Positions 18,659 through 27,843 of a stretch of DNA of 64,000 nt are shown one piece after another. Positions within the stretch are counted from its first letter, which is position 1. Each line of letters starts with the position of its first letter. Source of the DNA: Desulfotomaculum nigrificans DSM 574. Lineage in GTDB: Bacteria; Bacillota; Desulfotomaculia; Desulfotomaculales; Desulfotomaculaceae. The translations under genes were made by a program, and so were the position numbers. The notes below the pieces were generated by a model that saw only the letters and a program-made list of their open reading frames with translations, was not told where the DNA came from and did no database searches. The stretch lies in contig NZ_KI912183.1 in assembly GCF_000189755.2 (NCBI RefSeq), positions 1,366,257-1,430,256 of the forward strand, given 5' to 3'.

Positions 18659-19441
18659 TCAACTACCCGTCTGCATCATTAACTCTTTCAATTTTCTGAG
18701 GGCTTGTCTTTCCAGCCGGGATACCTGCACCTGGGACAGGCCCAGGCGGAGGGCTACTTCGGACTGGGTTTTATCCTCAAAAAATCGCCAAAGAAGAATT
18801 TGCCTGTCCCGCTCGGGTAATTCGATCAGCAGTTGCTTCACCGCCAGTTTCTCCAACCAGGGGGAATCGCCGTCATCTGCACCACTTAACTGATCAAGAA
18901 TATAAATGGGGTCACCATCGTCCTGGTGCAACGTTTCATAGATGGAAGTGGGGGTTTGGGCAGCCTCCAGGGCACTTACCACTTCCTCACGGTGGCAGCC
19001 TAATTCCTGGGCAATTTCGTTAATCGATGGGTCCCGCCCTAACCGGGCGGTTAAACGATCCCTGGTCTGCTGAATTTTGTAAGCTGTTTCCTTGAGAGAT
19101 CGACTGACCTTAACGGGGCTGTCGTCTCTCAAAAAACGCCTGATTTCCCCTACAATCATAGGCACGGCGTAGGTGGAAAATTTAACGTCATAGGACAAGT
19201 CAAACTTGTCAATGGCCTTCATCAGACCGATACAACCAATTTGGAATAAATCTTCCAACTCATAGCCCCGGTTGTTAAAGCGCTGCACCAAGTTAAAGAC
19301 CAGTTTTAAATTGCAGTTGACCAGTCTTTCCCGGGCATCTGCATCACCGGCCTGGGCCTTTTTAATCAGGTCCCTCATTTCTTTGTCCCCCAGCAGGGGA
19401 AACCGTGGCAGATTCATTTCCAAAAGTCTTGACGAACTCAT
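18659..19441 (-). CDS. sigF: Forespore-specific RNA polymerase sigma factor SigF
   Basis: A 260-residue sigma-70 family protein. Region 2 shows NLKLVFNLVQRFNNRGYELE and DLFQIGCIGLMKAIDKFD; region 3 shows RLGRDPSINEIAQELG; region 4 ends with LSQVQVSRLERQALRKLKEL. SigF is the first forespore sigma factor, held inactive by SpoIIAB and freed by SpoIIAA. The ATG at 19441 is chosen from AAAGGCGGG upstream and family length; longer upstream readings run into spoIIAB. The order dacF-spoIIAA-spoIIAB-sigF is the classical locus. Confidence 0.97.
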   Translation of the reverse strand: MSSSRLLEMNLPRFPLLGDKEMRDLIKKAQAGDADARERLVNCNLKLVFNLVQRFNNRGYELEDLFQIGCIGLMKAIDKFDLSYDVKFSTYAVPMIVGEIRRFLRDDSPVKVSRSLKETAYKIQQTRDRLTARLGRDPSINEIAQELGCHREEVVSALEAAQTPTSIYETLHQDDGDPIYILDQLSGADDGDSPWLEKLAVKQLLIELPERDRQILLWRFFEDKTQSEVALRLGLSQVQVSRLERQALRKLKELMMQTGS

Positions 19442-19457
19442 TGGCAACCCGCCTTTA

Positions 19458-19904
19458 CTAGTTTGCCCTGGCCTTGGCGCTCCGTAAACCGATATGCTTA
19501 AACATGGTGACGGTGGTACCTTCTCCCGGTGCCGAGTCCACCTGTAAACGGTCACTAAATGATTGCATAAAAACAAAACCTAATCCCATACGTTCCGGGT
19601 CAGTGGAATAGGCCGGCTGCATGGCCAGGTCAATATCAGCAATACCAATGCCATCGTCCTGTACCTTGATCTCCAGCCCCTCTTTATAAATGGTTACAGT
19701 TATTTTGATGGTTTTATCCGGCTTATTACGATAACCGTGAATGATGGCATTACCCACAGCTTCCGAAACCGCCACTTTAATTTCTTCTAATTCGGGAAGT
19801 GTACAATCCAACTGGGAAGCAAAGGCGGCCACCGCTACCCGGGCAAAACCTACATTATCCGGAATACTTTTAAACTCCATGGAACAGCGATTGATGATTT
19901 GCAC
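19458..19904 (-). CDS. spoIIAB: Anti-sigma F factor / serine kinase SpoIIAB
   Basis: A 148-residue GHKL-fold kinase. The ATP-binding boxes are EAVGNAIIHGY (N box), VQDDGIGIAD (G1) and RMGLGFVFM (G2). It binds SigF and phosphorylates SpoIIAA. GTG start at 19904 behind AAGGAGGAGT. It lies 12 bases after spoIIAA and 16 before sigF. Length matches the family. Confidence 0.97.
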   Translation of the reverse strand: MQIINRCSMEFKSIPDNVGFARVAVAAFASQLDCTLPELEEIKVAVSEAVGNAIIHGYRNKPDKTIKITVTIYKEGLEIKVQDDGIGIADIDLAMQPAYSTDPERMGLGFVFMQSFSDRLQVDSAPGEGTTVTMFKHIGLRSAKARAN

Positions 19905-19916
19905 CTGTACTCCTCC

Positions 19917-20255
19917 TTAAACAATCTTGGCCAGGGCCTGTGTCTCATCCGGACAGTCCTGCATAATCTGTAAAAGCCCTGATAATTCTAATATCCTTTT
20001 TACCGGCGGTTGGGCTCCCACCAATATAATTTGCCCTCCCTGTTGAACTAAACGTTTATAACGACCCAGGATCACCCCTAATCCGGAGCTGTCAATAAAG
20101 GTAACCCGGGATAGGTTGAGAATTAAGTGTTTTGCCTTTTTTTCATGAAGTAACTTGTCCAAGGCTAAGCGTAATTCATCGGCCACACCCAGGTCCAGTT
20201 CTCCTCCCAGGCGCACCAGTAATGTATTTTCTTTGTGTTCAATATCCAAGTGCAT
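19917..20255 (-). CDS. spoIIAA: Anti-anti-sigma factor SpoIIAA
   Basis: A 112-residue STAS-domain protein. The phosphorylation loop reads TFIDSSGLGVILGRYK, so the SpoIIAB target is Ser57 by alignment with Bacillus Ser58. Dephosphorylated SpoIIAA releases SigF from SpoIIAB. First gene of the sigF group; a hairpin at 20362-20391 separates it from dacF, so it probably has its own promoter. A GCAGGAGTC / GTAGAAAG pair upstream weakly resembles a sigma-H promoter. Confidence 0.96.
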   Translation of the reverse strand: MHLDIEHKENTLLVRLGGELDLGVADELRLALDKLLHEKKAKHLILNLSRVTFIDSSGLGVILGRYKRLVQQGGQIILVGAQPPVKRILELSGLLQIMQDCPDETQALAKIV

Positions 20256-20361
20256 TTACCCAGCCCTCTCCCTTCTATATGCTTCTTACTTTGTAGGCAA
20301 CTTTCTACCTTTCACCCGCGGACTCCTGCTAAATATTTCCATAAATATTGTCGAAATAACA

Positions 20362-20391
20362 AGGGCAGCCTGTCCATTGACAGACTGCCCT
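20362..20391 (-). terminator. Hairpin between dacF and spoIIAA
   Basis: Outer arms AGGGCAG / CTGCCCT and inner arms CTGTC / GACAG form a strong stem after dacF. The following TTGTTATTT is a modest U-tract, so some read-through into spoIIAA is possible. Confidence 0.6.
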
Positions 20392-20432
20392 CCGGATGTT
20401 GCCAATCCTATAATGCAAATCACCAAAGCTTA

Positions 20433-21650
20433 CTATTCCATCCCGTATACTCTGTTCAATATATCGTTGAAAAGTTTGAAAGGTGAAGCCTTGGGTACAT
20501 TATCGGCCGCTACCAGGTTAACCTTGAGAAGTTCCTGGCCGTCTTTTGTTACAACGTAATTGCCCACCACCTGTCCCTTCTTAACCGGGGCCTTTAGTTT
20601 GTCCGGCAGGTTAATTTGGCCCTGTACGGTTTTTTCCTGTCCTTTAGCCACCACTAAACCCACCGGGGCCTGGGTAATTACTTTAACTTTCTCCAAATCT
20701 CCTTTATCCACTTTAATTACTTTAATTACTTGTCCTTCTTCAGCCAGGTTTACGGCCTTATACCTGGCAAAGCCGTAATTAAAGATTTTCATGGTCTCCT
20801 GGAAGTGGGTTTTCGGCATGGGACATCCTAGAACCACCGAGATTAGGCGCAAACCGTCCCGCTTGGCTGAGGCAGCCAGACAGAATTTAGCTTCGTTGGT
20901 CCAACCGGTCTTGCCGGCATCTGTTCCAGGATACCATTTTAAAAGTTTGTTGGTATTCCAAAGTTTAAACTCGCCACCCCGTAAATCGTATTCATAAATC
21001 TTGGAAACTTCTCTAAATACAGGATATCTTAAGCATTCCCGCAGTACTTTAGCCATGTCCCGGGCCGAGGTGTAGTGATTTTCCACGGGTAACCCGGTGG
21101 GGTTGGAAAAATGGGTATTTTTCAGTCCCATGGCCTGGGCCTTTTCATTCATCATGGCCACAAAGGCCTCTTCAGAACCAGCTATCTGTTCGGCCATGGC
21201 TACGCTGGCGTCATTGGCCGAACCGGTGGCGATGGATATCAGCATTTCCTTGATGGTAAGCTGTTCCCCGGGTTCCAGGAAAATTTGTGAACCACCCATA
21301 CTGCAAGCATGTTCACTGGCTACCACTTTATCCGTCAGCTTAATTTTACCCTGGGCCTCGGCCTCGCAGATCAACAGCATGGTCATTAGCTTGGTTACAC
21401 TGGCCATGGGGCGTCTGGTATCAGGGTCCTTTTGAAATAGTACTTGCCCGGAATTATAGTCCATTAGAATTGCGCTTTCCGCAGTAGTATTTAGCTGAGC
21501 CGGGTTCTTGTTCCCTGTCCGGGCTTGGGGTGCCGGTTTCGGCTGTGGGGTGTTGGCCGCCGGGGCTGCCAGGGCGCTGGATAAGCACAAGGCCAATGAT
21601 AAAATTAGGCAGATTAGGGTAAATAAGATGGACTTCTTGGTGTTTTTCAT
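20433..21650 (-). CDS. dacF: D-alanyl-D-alanine carboxypeptidase (DacF-type, PBP5 family)
   Basis: A 405-residue exported penicillin-binding protein. Signal peptide at residues 1-29, catalytic S84-V-T-K87, S-A-N motif in GSANDASVAMAE, and K-T-G in DAGKTGWTNEAKF, then a C-terminal beta domain. It trims peptidoglycan stem peptides; in Bacillus dacF is a forespore gene upstream of spoIIAA, the same arrangement as here. ATG 21650 follows GGAGGGGG. The C-terminus ends in a short amphipathic sequence that may associate with the membrane. Confidence 0.94.
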   Translation of the reverse strand: MKNTKKSILFTLICLILSLALCLSSALAAPAANTPQPKPAPQARTGNKNPAQLNTTAESAILMDYNSGQVLFQKDPDTRRPMASVTKLMTMLLICEAEAQGKIKLTDKVVASEHACSMGGSQIFLEPGEQLTIKEMLISIATGSANDASVAMAEQIAGSEEAFVAMMNEKAQAMGLKNTHFSNPTGLPVENHYTSARDMAKVLRECLRYPVFREVSKIYEYDLRGGEFKLWNTNKLLKWYPGTDAGKTGWTNEAKFCLAASAKRDGLRLISVVLGCPMPKTHFQETMKIFNYGFARYKAVNLAEEGQVIKVIKVDKGDLEKVKVITQAPVGLVVAKGQEKTVQGQINLPDKLKAPVKKGQVVGNYVVTKDGQELLKVNLVAADNVPKASPFKLFNDILNRVYGME

Positions 21651-21731
21651 GAACTTTCCCCCTCCAAAATACTCTTTCACTTACTCCTATTATTGTTATC
21701 TTTTGGAGCGGTTATATGCGGCCAAAATGAA

Positions 21732-21755
21732 AAGAACTCCGCCATGGGAGTTCTT
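21732..21755. terminator. Terminator after pdp
   Basis: AAGAACTCC / GGAGTTCTT stem with a 6-base loop lies immediately after the pdp stop codon; U-rich on the minus side (TTTTCATTTTGG), T-rich on the plus side. Confidence 0.8.
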
Positions 21756-21757
21756 TT

Positions 21758-23056
21758 TTAAATTACCTCATAAACATATTTTATTTGCGGTGGTTTGACT
21801 TTACTGAAAGAGAAAGCATTTTTTATCATTTGTTCTGCCTCACCACATTCCTCCATATTGGTGTGCAGAATACAAATTGGTTCCCCTGCCTTAACCTCAT
21901 CACCAATCTTTTTGAGAATAGTTATGCCGGCAGAGTGATCTATCAGGTCGCCTTTTTTCTTTCTCCCGGCCCCCAGTAACATGGCTGTAATGCCTATGGC
22001 TTCTGCATTAATGCTTTCTACATAGCCACTTTGCCAAGCTTTAACCTCGATGTGGTTTTTGGCCTGGGGCAATTTATCCGGGTGATCAATTACCTCCGGA
22101 TTACCACCCTGTATTTGCACCAGCTCTTTTAGCTTAGCAAAGGCTTGGCCGGACTTAATAACCCTCTCCAGCTCCCGGTAGGCTTGATCAAAGTCCTTAT
22201 ATACTTCCCCTAATATGGTCATATAGGAAGCTATGGTTAAAGCCACAACAGTTAAATCCTCCGGGCCTTTCCCCTGCAGTACCGTAATGGCTTCCTTAAC
22301 TTCATTGGCATTGCCTATTTCATAACCCAAAGGCTGGCTCATATCCGTAATCACAGCGATGGTTTTTCTATTTAATGACTTACCTATCTCCACCATTGTC
22401 TGGGCTAATTCTTTGGCCTGTGCCAAAGACTTCATAAATGCCCCGGACCCAACCTTTACATCTAAGACGATGCAGTCAGCACCGGAAGCAATCTTTTTAC
22501 TCATCACTGAACTGGCAATCAGCGGAATACTGTCTACCGTATCGGTAACATCCCGCAGTGCGTAGAGCTTTTTGTCCGCAGGGGTAAGATTGGCACTTTG
22601 CCCGGCAATGGCCATCTTATATGTGTTGACATTATGAATAAATTCTTCCCGGCTGAGCTCGGTTCGAAATCCCTCGATGGATTCCAATTTGTCGATGGTG
22701 CCCCCGGTGTGCCCTAAACCACGACCGGACATTTTGGCCACCGGCACCCCAACAGCAGCCACCAAAGGTATAATAATTAAACTAACTTTATCTCCCACCC
22801 CGCCAGTGGAATGTTTGTCCACCTTGATACCCTTAATTGGTGATAAATCTATGGTTTCCCCGGAATGAACGATGGCGTTGGTGAAGTCAGCAATCTCCTG
22901 CTTGTTCATCCCTTTAAAGAACACCGTCATGGCGAAGGCTGACATTTGGTAGTCAGGGATCTCACCCCTGGTATAGCCTTGAATTATATAATCTATCTCA
23001 GCCCTGGTCAGGCTGCCGCCCTCTCTTTTTTTATGGATTAAATCTACCATCCTCAT
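21758..23056 (-). CDS. pdp: Pyrimidine-nucleoside phosphorylase
   Basis: A 432-residue enzyme cleaving uridine, deoxyuridine or thymidine with phosphate. It has KHSTGGVGDKVSL (phosphate loop), the MSGRGLGHTGGTIDKLESI signature, and a C-terminal domain ending near the stop. ATG 23056 gives the family length and the N-terminus MRMVDLIHKKREG, with AAGGAGGTC upstream. It follows deoB by 22 bases; together they turn nucleosides into ribose- or deoxyribose-5-phosphate. Confidence 0.95.
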   Translation of the reverse strand: MRMVDLIHKKREGGSLTRAEIDYIIQGYTRGEIPDYQMSAFAMTVFFKGMNKQEIADFTNAIVHSGETIDLSPIKGIKVDKHSTGGVGDKVSLIIIPLVAAVGVPVAKMSGRGLGHTGGTIDKLESIEGFRTELSREEFIHNVNTYKMAIAGQSANLTPADKKLYALRDVTDTVDSIPLIASSVMSKKIASGADCIVLDVKVGSGAFMKSLAQAKELAQTMVEIGKSLNRKTIAVITDMSQPLGYEIGNANEVKEAITVLQGKGPEDLTVVALTIASYMTILGEVYKDFDQAYRELERVIKSGQAFAKLKELVQIQGGNPEVIDHPDKLPQAKNHIEVKAWQSGYVESINAEAIGITAMLLGAGRKKKGDLIDHSAGITILKKIGDEVKAGEPICILHTNMEECGEAEQMIKNAFSFSKVKPPQIKYVYEVI

Positions 23057-23078
23057 CACTGCTGACCTCCTTCCGGTC

Positions 23079-24257
23079 TTAACCCAACACTTCCGGAGCA
23101 AAGCTGGTCCCCACCGGAAAGGGAACCCCGAAAAAGTCACCCAGGGTGGCGGCCACATCACTGAAGGAAGACCTGACCCCCAGATTTACTCCCTTTTTAA
23201 CCTGCTTACCATACACCAGCAGGGGCACATATTCCCTGGAATGATCGGTACTGACGGTGGTGGGATCACAGCCGTGATCCGCCGTAATGATTAATACCTC
23301 GTCCGGCAGCATGGCCGCCATAATTTCCGGTAATCTTTGGTCAAAGTCCTGCAGGGCTTTGGCGTAGCCCGGTACATTGTTCCGGTGCCCGTAAACTGAG
23401 TCGTATTCCACCAGGTTGGTAAAAATCAGCCCGCCGGTGGATTTGTGCATAAATTCTATGGTCTTATCCACACCGTCCATGTTATCTTTTGTCTTGGCCG
23501 TTTCACTGATGCCTTCCCCGGCAAAAATGTCATAAATTTTACCCACACCCATCACCTTAATACCGGCCCTGTGCAGGCTGTCCAGGATGTTCGGGCGCGG
23601 CGGCGGCACAGCATAATCATGCCGGTTGGCGGTGCGCCGGAAGGAACCGGGTTGACCCACAAAGGGCCGGGCAATTACCCGCCCCACTTTATGCTCACCG
23701 TCCAGCATTTCTCTGGCAATCCGGCAGATACGGTAAAGCTCCTCCAATGGAATGATCTCCTCATGGGCCGCCACTTGAAAGACGCTGTCGGCCGAGGTAT
23801 ATACAATGGGCTTGCCGGTCTGCATATGTTCCGGACCTAATTCCTCAATGATTTGGGTACCCGAGGCCACCACATTACCTAAAATTTGGCGGCCAATGCG
23901 CCTTTCAAACTCAGCAATTAAATCCGGGGGAAACCCGTGGGGGTAAGTGGGAAATGGCTTGTCCAGGATAATTCCGGCCATCTCCCAGTGGCCGGTGGTG
24001 GTATCCTTACCAACGGACTTTTCTGCCATTTTGCCATAGGCCCCCGCCGGATCAGTTACCGCCGCCACTCCGGCAATGGGATGAATATGGCCTAACCCCA
24101 ATCCGGCCAGGTTAGGTAACTTTAGCCCGTTTACAGCTTTGGCAATGTTAGCCAAAGTGTTACTGCCTTCATCACCATAGTCGGCGGCATCGGGCAAGGC
24201 ACCCACACCAACACTGTCTAAAACAATTAATGTTACTCGACTTACTTGTGTCTGCAA
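23079..24257 (-). CDS. deoB: Phosphopentomutase
   Basis: A 392-residue alkaline-phosphatase-superfamily enzyme interconverting (deoxy)ribose-1- and 5-phosphate. Metal and substrate motifs visible: [15 protein letters not shown] at the start, [11 protein letters not shown] around the nucleophilic threonine, and [11 protein letters not shown]...DHSREY near the C-terminus. TTG start at 24257 with AAGAGGTGACC upstream. It lies between xerD and pdp on the same strand, as in many Firmicutes. Confidence 0.96.
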   Translation of the reverse strand: MQTQVSRVTLIVLDSVGVGALPDAADYGDEGSNTLANIAKAVNGLKLPNLAGLGLGHIHPIAGVAAVTDPAGAYGKMAEKSVGKDTTTGHWEMAGIILDKPFPTYPHGFPPDLIAEFERRIGRQILGNVVASGTQIIEELGPEHMQTGKPIVYTSADSVFQVAAHEEIIPLEELYRICRIAREMLDGEHKVGRVIARPFVGQPGSFRRTANRHDYAVPPPRPNILDSLHRAGIKVMGVGKIYDIFAGEGISETAKTKDNMDGVDKTIEFMHKSTGGLIFTNLVEYDSVYGHRNNVPGYAKALQDFDQRLPEIMAAMLPDEVLIITADHGCDPTTVSTDHSREYVPLLVYGKQVKKGVNLGVRSSFSDVAATLGDFFGVPFPVGTSFAPEVLG

Positions 24258-24284
24258 AAACGGTCACCTCTTATGAATGGTTAA

Positions 24285-25175
24285 TTATGCGCGGGGGTGA
24301 GCATTGGTATAAACTTCCCGTAATCTGATTTTAGTCAGGTGAGTGTAAATTTGGGTGGTAGAAATGTCAGCATGACCTAACATTTCCTGCACCGACCTTA
24401 AATCCGCCCCATTTTCCAATAAGTGGGTAGCAAAGGAATGTCTCAGGGTATGGGGGGTAATATGTTTATTAATGTTAGCCTCCCGGGCGTATTTTTTGAG
24501 AATTTTCCAGAAACCCTGGCGGGTTAATCTTTTACCCTGCGCATTTACAAACAGGGCCCTGTGTTCGGTCTTACCTTTAGTTAGTTTCACCCTTGATCTG
24601 GCCAGGTATTCCCTGACGTAATGAGCTGCCACCGCCCCCAGGGGGATAATACGTTCTTTGGATCCTTTACCAAAACAGCGGATATATCCCATGTCCAGTT
24701 CTACATGCTCTATATCCAGAGTTACCATTTCTGAAACCCTGATGCCGGTGGCGTAAATCAGTTCCAGCATAGCTTTGTCCCGTAAACCGGCGGGGTCAGC
24801 CAATTGTGGCTGGCTCAGCAGTGCTTCCACTTCCGCAGTTGTCAGTACCTGGGGCAACCGCTGGCCTAACTTGGGGGACTCAAGGTTAACCGTAGGGTCT
24901 TCGGTCACCACCCCGTCAGCCAACAAAAAACGATAGAAATGCTTGAGGGCGGCTAAATGCCGGGAAATGGTGGCTGGTGCCTTGCCGCTCTTTTGCAGTT
25001 TGTACAGGTGTGTCAGCACGTGATTCCGATTGGCCTGGTCTATGGCGGTAACCCCTTGCTTTTTTAAATGAGACAGGTACTGGCTGAGGTCTATTCGGTA
25101 GGAGGCTAATGTATTTTGGGCTAAACCTCGCTCAACTGCCAGATAATGAATAAATTCTTGCAACCAACGTTCCAT
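24285..25175 (-). CDS. xerD: Tyrosine site-specific recombinase XerD
   Basis: A 296-residue tyrosine recombinase with an N-terminal SAM-like DNA-binding domain (residues 1-90) and a catalytic domain with R146, K170, H242, R245, H268 and the nucleophile Y277. Length, and context before deoB and pdp, fit the chromosome-dimer-resolving XerD/RipX rather than a mobile-element integrase. Start ATG 25175. Confidence 0.95.
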   Translation of the reverse strand: MERWLQEFIHYLAVERGLAQNTLASYRIDLSQYLSHLKKQGVTAIDQANRNHVLTHLYKLQKSGKAPATISRHLAALKHFYRFLLADGVVTEDPTVNLESPKLGQRLPQVLTTAEVEALLSQPQLADPAGLRDKAMLELIYATGIRVSEMVTLDIEHVELDMGYIRCFGKGSKERIIPLGAVAAHYVREYLARSRVKLTKGKTEHRALFVNAQGKRLTRQGFWKILKKYAREANINKHITPHTLRHSFATHLLENGADLRSVQEMLGHADISTTQIYTHLTKIRLREVYTNAHPRA

Positions 25176-25217
25176 GCTCCTCCCCCCTGACTTCTAAAAT
25201 TAGCCCAATAAAAAAGC

Positions 25218-25238
25218 AGTCCAAAATGTTTTGGGACT
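25218..25238 (-). terminator. Terminator before xerD
   Basis: AGTCCCAAAA / TTTTGGACT stem (one bulge) followed on the minus strand by GCTTTTTTATT, downstream of the DUF4227 gene. Confidence 0.75.
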
Positions 25239-25269
25239 ACTTCAACAAAAATCCATATAATTCCTTTAT

Positions 25270-25536
25270 TTATTTTTCACCGCGACGATAATTTCGCAGT
25301 TTATCAATTAATTTATTCAACCACCCGTGATCCACATGATCATCACAAACCTCGGCCACCGGTGCCTCCACACGCATGGGATGGCCGCTGGGAACGTCAT
25401 CTTTAGTATATAAACCGGAGGACTTAAGAAAACCCCACAATTGCACCAACAGGGTGGCCAGGACAGCCAGTACAAAAACAAATCTCAAGGTTTTCAATAC
25501 CTTTTCCTTGGCTTTGGTGATAAACACTACAAACAA
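25270..25536 (-). CDS. Small membrane protein, DUF4227/YqzK-like
   Basis: An 88-residue protein with one transmembrane segment (about residues 15-35, VLKTLRFVFVLAVLATLLVQ) and a polar tail with several histidines and arginines. The size, the position just upstream of xerD and the single N-terminal membrane segment fit the YqzK/DUF4227 family of spore-formers. Function is unknown. The family assignment rests on context and general resemblance. Confidence 0.6.
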   Translation of the reverse strand: MFVVFITKAKEKVLKTLRFVFVLAVLATLLVQLWGFLKSSGLYTKDDVPSGHPMRVEAPVAEVCDDHVDHGWLNKLIDKLRNYRRGEK

Positions 25537-25712
25537 TCTGCTTCCCTCCCGTGCCAGGTATAATCTTTTATATGCTTATCAAGTTATTAATAGACCCATG
25601 GCAAGAATTTTTTCCAAATTTTACTCATGGTTGAGAATAAAAAATGATTCACCAAACCTGAAAATATACCATATCCTGGTACAAAACAGTAAACATAAAA
25701 GGAGGAAAAGAT

Positions 25713-25946
25713 ATGGATGAATATCAAGCCCGATTTTTGGATGGTCAAAGCCCCTTTACCTTATTTTTAATTTTAATATTATTGATTTTAGGGACAGAAA
25801 GAGATGTGGAGACTTATTTAGAAAATGCGAAAAACTTTATTTTAGAAACCAGACGCGCTATGGAAAACGTCCGCAACGGTTATGAAGGCATGCAGGCAAA
25901 TATACAATCTTTTCATGCTAAACTATTGGACCTGCAAAAAAAATAA
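25713..25946 (+). CDS. Small protein with hydrophobic N-terminus and coiled-coil tail, unknown
   Basis: A 77-residue protein with AAAGGAGGAAAAG upstream of the ATG and a terminator downstream, so it is a convincing single-gene unit. A hydrophobic segment (about residues 14-28, PFTLFLILILLILG) is followed by a charged helical region rich in E, N and K that could form a coiled coil. No known family recognised; similar YrzQ-like or spore-associated small proteins occur in Firmicutes, but I cannot assign it. Confidence 0.65.
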   Translation: MDEYQARFLDGQSPFTLFLILILLILGTERDVETYLENAKNFILETRRAMENVRNGYEGMQANIQSFHAKLLDLQKK

Positions 25947-25957
25947 TATAAACTTTT

Positions 25958-25985
25958 AGACTCCAAATTTAAGGGGTCTTTTTTT
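25958..25985 (+). terminator. Rho-independent terminator
   Basis: AGACTCC / GGGGTCT stem followed by seven T residues on the plus strand, 12 bases after the small gene. Confidence 0.85.
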
Positions 25986-26043
25986 GGTCTAAATTCCTGC
26001 AGTAAAAGCATAGGATGTGGGGAAAGGTCTGGGGGTTGGTCAT

Positions 26044-26502
26044 ATGCCGAATAGTGCTAATTTTATGTTACTGTTGTTGCTAATTATCGGTTTTGCTGCC
26101 AATTCCAGCTTACTGGCAACCGCTGCTTGTATTTTACTGATTATCAGACTTTGTAAACTAAACAGGTTCTTTAATTTACTGGAACGGCGGGGGTTGGAAC
26201 TGGGGTTAATTTTTTTAATGCTGTCAGTCCTGGTCCCTTTAGCCCATGATAATATTTCCTATACCGATTTAGTACGAAAAACCATTTCCCCCCACGGACT
26301 GTTAGCTTTGCTGGGAGGGGCACTGGCCACCCATATGAACGGGGAAGGGCTTAAGCTGCTGAAATTAGACCCCCAGTTAATCTTCGGCATGGTGATTGGA
26401 TCTATTATTGGGATTGTCTTTTTGGGGGGTATCCCCATCGGCCCATTAATGGCGGCAGGATTGACGGCCTTATTTTTAGAAGTTATTTATTGGTTTAAAT
26501 AG
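26044..26502 (+). CDS. DUF441 family membrane protein
   Basis: A 152-residue protein with four hydrophobic segments and the DUF441 pattern: LGLIFLMLSVLVPLAHDNIS, a middle segment with LLALLGGALATHMNGEG, and the C-terminal GIPIGPLMAAGLTAL. ATG 26044 has GGGGGTTGG upstream and gives the family length; a GTG at 26017 has a poorer binding site. The family is of unknown function in the cytoplasmic membrane. Confidence 0.88.
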   Translation: MPNSANFMLLLLLIIGFAANSSLLATAACILLIIRLCKLNRFFNLLERRGLELGLIFLMLSVLVPLAHDNISYTDLVRKTISPHGLLALLGGALATHMNGEGLKLLKLDPQLIFGMVIGSIIGIVFLGGIPIGPLMAAGLTALFLEVIYWFK

Positions 26503-26516
26503 CTCACAAAAAATAT

Positions 26517-26546
26517 ACCCGGTGCTTCCGGGAGAAGTCGCCGGGT
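26517..26546. terminator. Bidirectional terminator between DUF441 and dctM
   Basis: ACCCGG / CCGGGT arms enclosing TTCCGGGA, with AT-rich tracts on both sides (ATATTTTTTG on minus, TAATTTTTAG on plus). Confidence 0.75.
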
Positions 26547-26577
26547 TAATTTTTAGTTGCGCAGCACCAAATCAATT

Positions 26578-27840
26578 TTAATGCACCCAGGTAGTTAAAG
26601 CCGGGATGTAAGTGATCAAAGCCAACACAAATATCATGACCGCCCAGAACTTTAACATCCCCCTGCTGAGGGTGCCCAAGGGTACCCCGGAAATATTACT
26701 GGAAACATAAAGGGCGGTGCCAACCGGTGGAGTTAACAGGCCAATGGTCAGGTTTACCACCATGATTAAACCAAATTGCACCATATCCACCCCTAAAGAA
26801 GTGGCTACCGGAGCTAAAACCGGAGTCAACAAAATAATGGCCGGCCCGCTGTCCAGGAACATACCTACTATTAATAAAATGATATTGATTAGCAATAATA
26901 ATGTATTTTTATCGTTAGTAAGTCCCAGCAAGGACTCCGTAATTGCCTGGGGAATTTGCTCACTGGCCAACAACCAGCTAAATAACGAAGTGGTACCAAT
27001 AATAAAGGAAATGACCGCCGTGTTAATTACAGATTCAGCCAGAATATCCGGAATTTTCGACCATTTTATCTCACGATAAACAAATTTACCAACCAGGAAG
27101 GCGTAAACAGCTGCCACAGCGCCACCTTCGGTGGGGGTAAAAACTCCGCCACGGATACCAACAATGATAATTACCGGCATCAGTAATGCCCAAATGGCAT
27201 TTTTAAACCTTCTGACTCTTTCATCCCAAGTCATTTTACCTTCGGTGGGATAATTATTTTTTCTGGCCACCATGTAAGAAACAATAAGGAAACCTAAACC
27301 AATTAACACCCCGGGTATAATACCGGCCAAAAACAAGTCGCCGATAGAAGTCTGGGCCGTTACACCGAAAATAATCATGGCGATACTGGGGGGAATAATC
27401 AACCCAATACTGCCGGCAGAAGCCACTAATGCCGCAGAGAAGGTCCGGTCATAGCCACGTTTAGTCATTTCCGGTACCATAATGGAACCAATGGCAGCGG
27501 TGTCAGCTACGCCGGAACCGGAAATACCGCCCATAATAATACCGCTGATGGAAACAACGTGAGCCAGGCTGCCACGGATATTCCCCACCAGGGACAGGGC
27601 AAAATCAATAATTCGGCTGGTAATTCCACCATTGTTCATCAGTGATCCGGCCAGCATAAACAGGGGAATGGCCATCAACGGAAAAGAATCAGTGGCGGCA
27701 AAAATCCGCTGGGTCACGATTTTTAGGGGATAGTCACCAACAAACACGATGGCCGCCAGGGAGGCTATACCTAATACAAAGGCCACCGGCACCCCTAATA
27801 AAACTAAGGCAAAGAATGTTACAAATAATACCGTGGCCAC
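26578..27840 (-). CDS. dctM: TRAP transporter large membrane subunit, system 1
   Basis: A 420-residue protein with about twelve hydrophobic segments, opening FFALVLLGVPVAFVLGIASL and containing GGISGSGVADTAAIGSIMVPEM, the conserved signature of DctM. It drives sodium-coupled uptake of an organic acid delivered by the binding protein. GTG start at 27840 with AATAGGGGGTG upstream. Last gene of the sigma-54-driven sugar-acid operon; a terminator follows at 26517-26546. Confidence 0.95.
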   Translation of the reverse strand: MATVLFVTFFALVLLGVPVAFVLGIASLAAIVFVGDYPLKIVTQRIFAATDSFPLMAIPLFMLAGSLMNNGGITSRIIDFALSLVGNIRGSLAHVVSISGIIMGGISGSGVADTAAIGSIMVPEMTKRGYDRTFSAALVASAGSIGLIIPPSIAMIIFGVTAQTSIGDLFLAGIIPGVLIGLGFLIVSYMVARKNNYPTEGKMTWDERVRRFKNAIWALLMPVIIIVGIRGGVFTPTEGGAVAAVYAFLVGKFVYREIKWSKIPDILAESVINTAVISFIIGTTSLFSWLLASEQIPQAITESLLGLTNDKNTLLLLINIILLIVGMFLDSGPAIILLTPVLAPVATSLGVDMVQFGLIMVVNLTIGLLTPPVGTALYVSSNISGVPLGTLSRGMLKFWAVMIFVLALITYIPALTTWVH

Positions 27841-27843
27841 AGA

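Noticed and set aside
24285-25175. Tyrosine recombinase as integrase of a mobile element
   Set aside because: Length and neighbours (deoB, pdp) match housekeeping XerD; no attachment site or phage gene nearby.
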